The notes below the pieces were generated by a model. It saw nothing but the letters and a program-made list of their open reading frames with translations. It did no database searches and was not told where the DNA came from. From assembly GCA_017307315.1 (NCBI GenBank), contig JAFKFF010000260.1, positions 1 through 5,909 of the forward strand: a stretch of 5,909 bases of DNA, given 5' to 3'. The position numbers and the translations under genes are program-made. This document shows, piece after piece, positions 1 through 5,598 of the stretch; the stretch's first letter is position 1, and every line of letters starts with the position of its first letter. Origin of the DNA: Alphaproteobacteria bacterium (GTDB lineage Bacteria; Pseudomonadota; Alphaproteobacteria; Micropepsales; Micropepsaceae).

Positions 1-1614
1 GTCAAGAAGCTCAGGTGCGCCATCTACACCCGGGTCTCCACCGACTCTGGACTAGAGCAAGATTTCAACTCCCTGGATGCCCAACGGGAAGCATCCGAGG
101 CTTACATCAAAAGCCAGGCCCACGAAGGCTGGCATTTGATCCGGACCGCCTATGACGATGGCGGGTTCTCAGGTGGGACACTGGAGCGGCCGGCCCTTCA
201 GCATTTGCTGACCGATGTGCGCGCTGGGCTGATCGATATTATCCTTGTCTATAAGGACGACCGCCTGACCCGGTCTCTGGCTGATTTTGCCAAATTGGTG
301 GAGCTGTTCGACCAGTACGGCACCTCCTTCGTGTCCGTAACCCAGGCCTTCAATACGACAACGAGTATGGGTCGACTGACCCTGAACGTCCTCCTCTCCT
401 TTGCCCAGTTCGAGCGCGAGGTCACGGCGGAGCGTATCCGGGACAAAATCGCGGCCTCCAAGAAGAAGGGCATATGGATGGGCGGCACGGTGCCGCTCGG
501 CTATCGGGTCGAGAACCGCAAGCTGCTCATTGAGCCGGCGGAGGCGGAAACGGTCCGCATGATCTTCCGGCGCTATCTGGAGCTGGGGTCAATGTTGCCT
601 CTTCTGACAGAACTCTATGACCAAGGGATAGTCACCCGGCCCCGGGTCCTGTCGTCCGGCAAATCGGTGGGTGGCGTCCCCTTCACAAAAGGACCTCTTA
701 GCCACCTACTCAAAAACCGCACTTATGTCGGCGAGATCAACCACCACGACAAGAGCTATCCTGGCGAGCACGACGCCTTGTTGTCACAAGACCTCTTTGA
801 TGCCGTTCAGGTCCAGCTGGGCGCCAATGCCCAAGTCTGCCACGTCCAACGATCTGCAAACCGGACCTTGTTGGTCGGCAAGCTTTTCGACGACCGGGGT
901 AACCGGATGTCACCAACCTATTCCACCAAGAAAGGTATTCGATACCGCTATTACATCTGCAGGCTTCTCATCGAAGGACGAAAGTCCGAGGCCGGCACCC
1001 TTCACCGGATTCCCGCGGCGGAGATTGAAGGACGGCTCATAACGGCTCTCAAGGCGCTAGACGTAATCCCGCCATCCGCCGAGCCTCTCTCAGAACAAGA
1101 CCAACAGCGCCGTCTCATCGATCTCTGCGTCGCTCGGGTTATCGTGGAGAGGCCGCAGATTGTTGTAAAATTGACCGGCGAGATCGCTGCTCGGCTTGGG
1201 AAGGTACAGTTTGAGATTCCCTGGACTCTCAAATCCAAACGGCCCAAACGGAAAATCTTACTTCCGCACACAGATTCAAGAAGGGATGGGCGTCCCGTCC
1301 GCTCGGAGGTTCGCGTCAGCATCGTGAAAGCCGTAGCTCTGGGTCGGCAATGGCTCAACGAACTGGTCTCAGGTCAGGTCCTAGATACCGAAGCGTTGGC
1401 CGCGCGGGAGCAGCGGAGCAAGCGGTCGATCCACATGCTGATCTCACTGGCATTCGTGGCACCCGACATCATAGAGGCGCTGGTCGCCGGCCGGCTGCCT
1501 CGCGGTATTGGCATTACCCGTCTGGCCGATTTGCCGCCAAGCTGGGCCAAGCAACGCAAGATGCTTGGGATCTCGAACCGGTCTCAGCACGGTGTCGAAC
1601 CCGTCTCCGCCTAA
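1..1614 (+). CDS. Large serine recombinase (site-specific integrase), 5' end cut by window edge
   Basis: The reading frame is open from base 1 to the TAA at 1612-1614, giving 537 visible residues. The N-terminal resolvase fold begins at once with CAIYTRVST; the catalytic serine is S13 and the DDRLTR block (residues 86-91) supplies conserved active-site arginines. A TTG at 136 would remove the catalytic serine, so the true start lies just upstream of the window and only a few codons are missing. A recombinase DNA-binding domain starts near residue 161 (GGTVPLGYR). The following ribbon-like region (about 290-325, LLVGKLFDDRG...YRYYIC) keeps the zinc-ribbon framework but has lost the usual cysteine pairs. 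The C-terminal block (ISLAFVAPDI...GRLPRGIGITRLADLPPSW) is typical of alphaproteobacterial recombinases. Proteins of this family integrate or excise phage-like and conjugative elements through a serine-DNA intermediate. The last 13 residues are encoded by two short DNA repeats. The gene appears intact; its substrate sites are unknown. Confidence 0.93.
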   Translation, partial: VKKLRCAIYTRVSTDSGLEQDFNSLDAQREASEAYIKSQAHEGWHLIRTAYDDGGFSGGTLERPALQHLLTDVRAGLIDIILVYKDDRLTRSLADFAKLVELFDQYGTSFVSVTQAFNTTTSMGRLTLNVLLSFAQFEREVTAERIRDKIAASKKKGIWMGGTVPLGYRVENRKLLIEPAEAETVRMIFRRYLELGSMLPLLTELYDQGIVTRPRVLSSGKSVGGVPFTKGPLSHLLKNRTYVGEINHHDKSYPGEHDALLSQDLFDAVQVQLGANAQVCHVQRSANRTLLVGKLFDDRGNRMSPTYSTKKGIRYRYYICRLLIEGRKSEAGTLHRIPAAEIEGRLITALKALDVIPPSAEPLSEQDQQRRLIDLCVARVIVERPQIVVKLTGEIAARLGKVQFEIPWTLKSKRPKRKILLPHTDSRRDGRPVRSEVRVSIVKAVALGRQWLNELVSGQVLDTEALAAREQRSKRSIHMLISLAFVAPDIIEALVAGRLPRGIGITRLADLPPSWAKQRKMLGISNRSQHGVEPVSA

Positions 1615-1659
1615 TTCCATAGTCGGCACCGAGAAAAGTTTTCGGGCGGCCTGAGACAA
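1571..1659 (+). repeat. Diverged 89-bp direct repeat, copy A
   Basis: This segment aligns without gaps to 1876-1964 at a constant offset of 305 bp. By hand count about 54 of 90 positions match. Agreement concentrates in three blocks: TCGAACC-N-GTCTC at 1573, the same motif at 1595, and a 27-base block at 1633-1659 with 22 identities (GAAAA-N-TTTT followed by CTGAGACAA). Copy A overlaps the last 44 bases of the recombinase gene, so part of it is coding. Identity continues past the stop codon, so the conservation is not explained by protein sequence. Confidence 0.65.
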
Positions 1660-1912
1660 TCGGTCGATGAAGCCTGAAATCGTCGGTCTGGAAGAGGGCC
1701 AGAGACTGCCAGACCTCCAGCATTCGCTGAAATAGGCCCAATAGGAGGCACTTTATCCGCCGCGCTGCGAAAAACGTGGTTCGAACGAAACGGCTGGTGG
1801 TCTCTGCACGACTCTGAGTGGCTGCCTAGCAGTTATGTGAATTCGAACCGCGTCTCACCAGGTTGATCGCATCGGACTCGAACCAATCTCTCGGAGAGTT
1901 CGAACCAGTCTC
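1573..1912 (+). repeat. Five-copy iteron-like motif TCGAACC-N(1-2)-RTCTC
   Basis: Copies lie at 1573-1585, 1595-1607, 1843-1856 (2-nt spacer), 1878-1890 (ATCTC variant) and 1900-1912. The first pair and the last pair are each spaced 22 bp start to start, close to two helical turns, which would place bound proteins on the same DNA face. A fragment TCGAAC at 1781 followed by GTCTC at 1800 may be a sixth, disrupted copy. The TCGAACC half matches the reverse complement of a tRNA T-loop, but the GTCTC half does not. Confidence 0.6.
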
Positions 1913-1964
1913 CACCAGAGTATGCTCAGGAATTCAGGAAAACTTTTTGTGAGGGCTGAGACAA
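1876..1964 (+). repeat. Diverged 89-bp direct repeat, copy B
   Basis: This is the partner of 1571-1659. It retains both TCGAACC-N-RTCTC motifs (1878 and 1900), again 22 bp apart, and the GAAAA-N-TTTT...CTGAGACAA block (1938-1964). The spacing between all blocks is preserved exactly while the linkers have drifted. Either an old duplication or selection on a multi-site protein binding array would produce this pattern. Confidence 0.65.
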
Positions 1965-2003
1965 ACGCCGCTTTCCGCCAATGATTCCAGGCTTTGTCTC
2001 AGC
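1955..2003. repeat. 11-bp inverted repeat with 27-nt loop
   Basis: GCTGAGACAAA at 1955-1965 is perfectly complementary to TTTGTCTCAGC at 1993-2003. The stem is not GC-rich and has no T-tract, so it is a poor terminator candidate. Protein binding sites in inverted orientation are a better guess. The right arm overlaps the 14-bp palindrome at 1996-2009. Confidence 0.5.
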
Positions 2004-2009
2004 TGAGAC
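1996..2009. repeat. Perfect 14-bp palindrome GTCTCAGCTGAGAC
   Basis: The sequence equals its own reverse complement over 14 bases. It combines the GTCTC and GAGAC words seen in the nearby repeats head to head. It could be a dimer binding site (operator or recombinase-type site); nothing in the window shows which protein would bind. Confidence 0.55.
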
Positions 2010-2079
2010 CGCGCTGACGATGCACCTGTCTTGCGCAAGCTGCGGAAACGTCGGTACAATTCGATCTGTGTACGGATTT

Positions 2080-2096
2080 ATATTATCCAATAATAT
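2080..2096. repeat. AT-only hairpin in a low-GC island
   Basis: ATATTAT and ATAATAT form a perfect 7-bp stem around the loop CCA. It sits in a 40-base stretch (2071-2110) with 9 G/C bases, far below the surroundings, directly beyond the 3' end of the minus-strand tRNA. It might help tRNA 3' processing or transcript ending, or mark an integration boundary. It lacks the GC stem of an intrinsic terminator. Confidence 0.45.
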
Positions 2097-2110
2097 CAAA
2101 TACTTAACAG

Positions 2111-2187
2111 TGGTGGGCCCGGCAGGACTCGAACCTGCGACCTAACCGTTATGAGCGGTCAGCTCTAACCAACTGAGCTACAGGCCC
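2111..2187 (-). tRNA. tRNA with CAT anticodon, probably tRNA-Ile2 (lysidine type)
   Basis: The minus strand folds as a full 77-nt cloverleaf. The acceptor is GGGCCTG paired with CGGGCCC, the D-arm GCTC/GAGC, the anticodon stem GACCG/CGGTT with loop CTCATAA, and the T-arm GCAGG-TTCGAGT-CCTGC. A73 is followed by an encoded CCA (2111-2113). The anticodon CAT lies at 2151-2153, which leaves elongator Met or Ile2 (C34 modified to lysidine by TilS). The acceptor resembles isoleucine tRNAs, and C4-G69 and C5-G68 fit known TilS determinants, so Ile2 is preferred. The 3' end faces the recombinase side, making it a candidate integration target. The gene is intact. Confidence 0.93.
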
Positions 2188-2195
2188 CTGCGCCG

Positions 2196-2223
2196 GGTAT
2201 AACAGGGCCGGCGAAATCATCAA
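2196..2223 (-). promoter_or_regulatory. Candidate promoter of the tRNA gene
   Basis: On the minus strand, TTGATG (2218-2223) resembles a -35 box and TATACC (2196-2201) a -10 box, with a 16-nt spacer. A shifted reading of the -10 is TTATAC at 2197-2202 with a 15-nt spacer. A GC-rich stretch follows before the tRNA 5' end at 2187, as expected for the discriminator of a growth-controlled stable RNA promoter. Confidence 0.45.
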
Positions 2224-2270
2224 TTGCCCAAGTTCCGCCTTGCCGCTTTCCTAGCATTGGCTTGACTTGG

Positions 2271-2276
2271 AAGGAG
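2271..2276 (+). promoter_or_regulatory. Ribosome binding site that fixes the SIMPL gene start
   Basis: AAGGAG lies six bases upstream of the ATG at 2283. An in-frame TTG at 2262 precedes this site and would add seven residues before a perfect signal peptide, so the ATG is preferred. Confidence 0.85.
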
Positions 2277-2282
2277 ATTTTC

Positions 2283-2981
2283 ATGCGCAGCCTATTCTGG
2301 ATGGTCCTGGCCACCGCCCTCTTCGCCGTCCCGCAAATCGCAGGGGCGCAAACCCCGCCCAGCCCCCGGATCATCACCATGGCAGGGCACGGCGAGGCCC
2401 GGGCGGTGCCGGACACCGCCATGGTTTCCGCCGGCGTGCACGCGCAGGCTCCTACCGCCGCCGCCGCGCTGGCTGCCAACACCACCCGCATGCAGGCGGT
2501 GATGGCGGCGCTGAAAAAGCAAGGCGTGCCGGACAAGGATATTCAGACGTCCAACTTTTCCATCTCTCCCCAATATGCCAACGGCAATGGCGAAGCCCCC
2601 CGCATTACCGGCTATCAGGCCAACAACCAGGTCGAGGTCCGCCTGGAGGACGTGAAGAAGGTGGGGACGGTTCTGGACGCGCTGGTTTCCGCGGGTGCCA
2701 ATCAGATGAACGGCCTCAGCTTTTCCATCCGCGACGATGCCGCCCTTCTGGCGAAAGCCCGCTCGGCCGCGGTCGAGGAAGCGCGCCTGAAAGCGGAGAC
2801 CTTCGCCAAGGCGGCGGGTGTCAGCCTGGGCGCGATTCTTTCCATCAGCGAAAGCGGCGGCGGGATGCCACCCCGGCCGATGTATGCCGCCCCGATGATG
2901 GTGCGCGACAAGGCCGTTCCGGTGGCCTTGGGTGAGCAGAGCGTCGATGCCGATATCACCATCACCTGGGAGATCAAGTGA
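2283..2981 (+). CDS. Secreted SIMPL domain protein (DUF541, YggE/BP26-like)
   Basis: The product has 232 residues. A typical signal peptide (MRSLFWMVLATALFAVPQIAGA) ends in A-G-A with likely cleavage after A22, so the mature protein is exported to the periplasm or envelope. The rest is one SIMPL domain. It opens with ITMAGHGEARAVPDTAMVSAGV, runs through the YQANNQVEVRLEDVKKVGTVLDAL core and the helix rich in A, R and E (AAVEEARLKAETFAKAAGV), and ends in the strand DADITITWEIK. Relatives are E. coli YggE, linked to oxidative stress tolerance, and the Brucella periplasmic antigen BP26, which assembles into channel-like oligomers. The biochemical activity of the family is not settled. It is the first gene of an apparent three-gene operon. 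Its stop codon overlaps the next start (GTGA), suggesting translational coupling. I could not identify a convincing promoter in the 95 bases upstream. Confidence 0.92.
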   Translation: MRSLFWMVLATALFAVPQIAGAQTPPSPRIITMAGHGEARAVPDTAMVSAGVHAQAPTAAAALAANTTRMQAVMAALKKQGVPDKDIQTSNFSISPQYANGNGEAPRITGYQANNQVEVRLEDVKKVGTVLDALVSAGANQMNGLSFSIRDDAALLAKARSAAVEEARLKAETFAKAAGVSLGAILSISESGGGMPPRPMYAAPMMVRDKAVPVALGEQSVDADITITWEIK

Positions 2982-4999
2982 ACCCGCTTCTGGAAGACTG
3001 GGCCGGCCCTTTCGGCACGCCGCCGCTGGACCGCATTCAGCCGGCGCATTTCACCTCCGCTTACGAAGCCGCGCTTGCCCAGCATCAAGCCGAGATCGCG
3101 CACATCGCGGACGACCCCGCGCCGCCCGGCTTCGCCAACACGGCGGTTGCGCTCGAGCGCAGCGGAAAGCGCCTGGCGCGGGTCGATGCGGTCTTCTCGA
3201 CGTTCGCCGGATCGGCCACCAACGAAGCCTTGCAGGCGATCGAGCTGGAGATGGCACCCAAGCTTTCCGCCCATTGGAACGGCATCTACTTGAACGCCGC
3301 TCTGTTTCAGCGGCTGGATGCGGTGTGGCGGCGCCGCGCCGAGCTCGGCCTCAATGCCGAATCCTTGCGGCTGCTGGAACGCATCCATCTGGATTTCGTG
3401 CGGGCGGGCGCGCGGCTTTCGGGTGAAGACCGCGCCCGCATCGACGCCATCAGCCAGCGCCTGGCCACGCTTTCCGCCACCTTCGCCCAGAATGTACTGG
3501 TGGATGAAGAGGACTATGTCGAACCCTTAAGCGAGGAGCAGGTTGCAGGCGTGCCCACCTCCTTGCGCGAGGCGCTTGCGGCGACCGCGCGCGCGCGGAA
3601 CGTGGATGCGCCCTATGCCGTCACCCTGTCGCGCTCCAGCATCGAGCCCTTCCTGCAATCCGCGAGCGACCGCGCGCTGCGCGAGAAGCTGTTCAAGGCC
3701 TGGGTTCGCCGCGGCGCCAATCCCGGCGGCCACGACAACACCGCCGTGATGGCGGAGACCTTGAAGCTGCGCGCCGAAAAAGCCGCGTTGCTGGGGTACG
3801 AGACTTATGCCGCCTACAAGCTGGCCGACAGCATGGCGGGAACGCCGGCCCGCGCCCGCGCGCTGCTGGACAAGGTTTGGGCACCCGCCCTGAAGCGCGC
3901 GGAGAAGGAGCGCGAAGATCTGCAGACGCTGGTGGCGGAGGAAGGCGGCAATTTCGCGCTGGCGCCGTGGGACTGGCGCTATTACGCGGAAAAGCTGCGC
4001 CAGCGCCGCTACGCCTTCGACGAGGATATGCTCAAGCCCTATCTGGCGCTGGACAATGTCATCGCCGCGGCTTTCGACACCGCCACCCGGCTCTTCGGCA
4101 TCACCTTCCATCCCCGCGCCGATGTCCGCGCCTATCATCCCGATGTCCGGGTGTGGGACGTGCGGCGCGGCGAAAAACCGGTCGGTCTTTTTTACGGCGA
4201 TTATTTCGCGCGGCCCGGCAAGCAGGGCGGCGCCTGGATGTCGTCGCTGCGCGATCAGCAGAGCCTGGACGGCGATGTCCTTCCGCTGGTTCTCAACAAT
4301 TGCAATTTCGTCAAGGCCGACCCGGCGCTGCTTTCGTTCGACGATGCGCGCACGGTGTTTCACGAGTTCGGCCACGCCCTGCACGGGCTTCTGTCTCAGG
4401 TGCGCTATCCGCGTCTCTCGGGCACCAATGTGGCGCGCGATTTCGTCGAATTGCCGTCGCAGCTCTACGAGCACTGGCTGGAAGAGCCGGAGGTTCTCTC
4501 CCGGTTCGCCCGCCATTGGCAGACCGGCGAAGCCTTGCCGCAATCGCTGATGGAGAAGCTGGAAGCGGCCCGGCATTTCAACCAGGGTTTCCAGACGGTG
4601 GAATTCCTGGCCTCCGCCTTTCTCGACATGGATTTCCACAGTCAGAAACTGGAGAATTACGATCCCGCCGCGCTGGAGGCCGCCACCCTGGTCTCCATCG
4701 CCATGCCGGATGCCATCGTTCCACGCCATTCTGCCCCGCATTTCGGGCATATCTTTTCCGGCGAGGGATACAGCGCGGGTTATTATGCTTATTTATGGTC
4801 GGAAGTGCTGGATGCCGACGGCTTCGGAGCGTTCACCGAAGAAAACAACATATTTTCTCCTGTAATTGCAAAGAAACTACATGATGATATTTATTCATCC
4901 GGCGGAACGCGCGATTTCACAGAGGCCTATCGGAGTTTCCGTGGCCGCGATCCGGAGATTGAAGCCCTGCTCAAAGGCCGGGGATTGGAGACGAACTGA
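2978..4999 (+). CDS. dcp: M3-family zinc metallopeptidase, peptidyl-dipeptidase Dcp type
   Basis: The product has 673 residues, near the size of E. coli Dcp. The N-terminus (NPLLEDWAGPFGTPPLDRIQPAHF) is characteristic of Dcp and oligopeptidase A relatives, and there is no signal peptide. The catalytic motif HEFGH is at residues 462-466; H462 and H466 bind zinc and E463 is the general base. The third ligand is E491 in DFVELPSQ, 29 residues after the first His, the same spacing as in thimet oligopeptidase. The C-terminal substrate-binding block HFGHIFSGEGYSAGYYAYLW (588-607) carries the conserved His and Tyr residues. Such enzymes cleave dipeptides or short fragments from peptides, mainly in peptide turnover. 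The GTG start overlaps the upstream stop, with GGGAG at 2968-2972 as ribosome site. The stop overlaps the next ATG. A stretch near 4841-4900 is only 17/60 G+C, unlike the rest of the gene, though the protein there still looks conserved. Dcp versus oligopeptidase A substrate class is inferred. Confidence 0.95.
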   Translation: MNPLLEDWAGPFGTPPLDRIQPAHFTSAYEAALAQHQAEIAHIADDPAPPGFANTAVALERSGKRLARVDAVFSTFAGSATNEALQAIELEMAPKLSAHWNGIYLNAALFQRLDAVWRRRAELGLNAESLRLLERIHLDFVRAGARLSGEDRARIDAISQRLATLSATFAQNVLVDEEDYVEPLSEEQVAGVPTSLREALAATARARNVDAPYAVTLSRSSIEPFLQSASDRALREKLFKAWVRRGANPGGHDNTAVMAETLKLRAEKAALLGYETYAAYKLADSMAGTPARARALLDKVWAPALKRAEKEREDLQTLVAEEGGNFALAPWDWRYYAEKLRQRRYAFDEDMLKPYLALDNVIAAAFDTATRLFGITFHPRADVRAYHPDVRVWDVRRGEKPVGLFYGDYFARPGKQGGAWMSSLRDQQSLDGDVLPLVLNNCNFVKADPALLSFDDARTVFHEFGHALHGLLSQVRYPRLSGTNVARDFVELPSQLYEHWLEEPEVLSRFARHWQTGEALPQSLMEKLEAARHFNQGFQTVEFLASAFLDMDFHSQKLENYDPAALEAATLVSIAMPDAIVPRHSAPHFGHIFSGEGYSAGYYAYLWSEVLDADGFGAFTEENNIFSPVIAKKLHDDIYSSGGTRDFTEAYRSFRGRDPEIEALLKGRGLETN

Positions 5000-5529
5000 T
5001 GCGTAAACTGCATGTCCTGCTTTTCGCCGCTGCCGCCCTGACTGGCTTTGCCGGCACGGCGTCCGCCGACCCGGCGCCGAAGATGCCCTTCGCCACGATG
5101 GCCGAACTGCCGATCGTGGAGAAGCATGTCTATGACGAAGACGCCAACGCCGACAAAGTCGTGGACGACGCGCTGGCGCGGGCCAAGAAGAACAACAAGC
5201 TGCTGCTCATCGATCTGGGCGGCAATTGGTGCCCGGACTGCATCATCCTGCACAATCTGATGGAGGTGCCGGAGATGAAGAAGTTCATCGACGCCCATTA
5301 TGAAGTCGCGCTGGTCGATGTCGGCCGCTTCGACAAGAACGCCCAGATCGGCGCCCGCTACGGCTACAACACCCGCCTGAAGGGCGTGCCCACGGTGCTT
5401 GTGGTCGATCCCAAGACCAACAAAGTGATCAATGGCGAGCGCGTCTTCGCGCTTTCCACCGCCCGCAGCCAGACGCCGCAGGCGCTGGCCGATTATCTGG
5501 CGAACTGGACCAATCCCAACCCCCAGTAA
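4999..5529 (+). CDS. Secreted thioredoxin-fold protein with WCPDC motif
   Basis: The product has 176 residues. An N-terminal signal peptide (MRKLHVLLFAAAALTGFAGTASA) is likely cut after A23, placing the protein in the periplasm. After a linker, a thioredoxin fold starts with KLLLIDLGGNWCPDC; the redox cysteines are C78 and C81 around Pro-Asp, and the cis-proline is P131 in KGVPTVLVVD. The single compact domain resembles the thioredoxin_7/DsbD-gamma-like group more than classical TlpA. A role in thiol reduction or disulfide handling of exported proteins is expected, but partner and direction are unknown. The ATG overlaps the upstream stop (TGATG), with GGAG at 4987-4990, so it is probably translationally coupled to the peptidase gene. 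A strong terminator follows 20 bases after the stop. Confidence 0.9.
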   Translation: MRKLHVLLFAAAALTGFAGTASADPAPKMPFATMAELPIVEKHVYDEDANADKVVDDALARAKKNNKLLLIDLGGNWCPDCIILHNLMEVPEMKKFIDAHYEVALVDVGRFDKNAQIGARYGYNTRLKGVPTVLVVDPKTNKVINGERVFALSTARSQTPQALADYLANWTNPNPQ

Positions 5530-5549
5530 CGTCATCGCAGAGCCAAACG

Positions 5550-5580
5550 AAAAGCCGCGGGATCGCTCCCGCGGCTTTTT
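5550..5580. terminator. Intrinsic terminator, probably bidirectional
   Basis: A perfect 13-bp stem (5550-5562 with 5567-5579) closes a TCGC loop. Its core is GC-rich (GCCGCGGGA), with an A-run before it and a T-run after it (5576-5580). The A and T flanks let it act on both strands. It sits between the convergent thioredoxin-fold and fasciclin genes, ending the rightward operon. Confidence 0.93.
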
Positions 5581-5598
5581 CATTTCGGACGGACCGGA

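Larger units (their letters stand above)
1615..2110. other. Gene-free, structure-rich intergenic region between recombinase and tRNA
   Basis: I find no convincing gene here. Open stretches are short, lack ribosome binding sites and resemble no family I recognise; one frame of about 40 codons (1830-1952) has no usual start and seems to echo the recombinase C-terminal tail. The region instead carries short direct repeats, a diverged 89-bp repeat shared with the end of the recombinase gene, several palindromes and a low-GC island next to the tRNA. This density suggests DNA sites for recombination, excision control or transcription control, but no function can be assigned from sequence alone. Confidence 0.6.

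Noticed and set aside
136..138. TTG as recombinase start
   Set aside because: The frame is open upstream to the window edge and encodes the catalytic-serine motif YTRVST, which the family needs.
1514..1741. Minus-strand open frame of 75 codons crossing the recombinase stop
   Set aside because: It largely overlaps the recombinase 3' end and the repeats, has no clear ribosome site and no recognisable domain.
1860..1890. tRNA relic on the minus strand around the GGTTCGAGTCC at 1874-1884
   Set aside because: A T-arm-like stem (ATTGG/CCGAT) forms, but no matching 5' acceptor strand, D-arm or anticodon arm is found upstream, so it is at most a fragment.
1573..1912. CRISPR array
   Set aside because: Repeats are short, degenerate and unevenly spaced, spacers are not of constant length, and no cas genes are present.
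2080..2096. Intrinsic terminator of the tRNA transcript
   Set aside because: The stem is entirely A/T and no run of U follows on the minus strand, so it is listed only as a hairpin.
2240..2257. Sigma-70-like promoter for the SIMPL operon (TTGCCG, TAGCAT)
   Set aside because: The two hexamers are far too close together and no other well-spaced pair was found in the upstream gap.
3527..4750. Long 407-codon open frame on the minus strand
   Set aside because: It lies wholly inside the M3 peptidase gene, whose motifs are clear. Its Arg/Gly/Ala-rich translation matches no family and is typical of antisense shadows in GC-rich DNA.
3877..4884. 335-codon open frame on the plus strand
   Set aside because: It is an out-of-frame shadow of the peptidase gene with a low-complexity Arg/Ala/Gly translation and no ribosome binding site.
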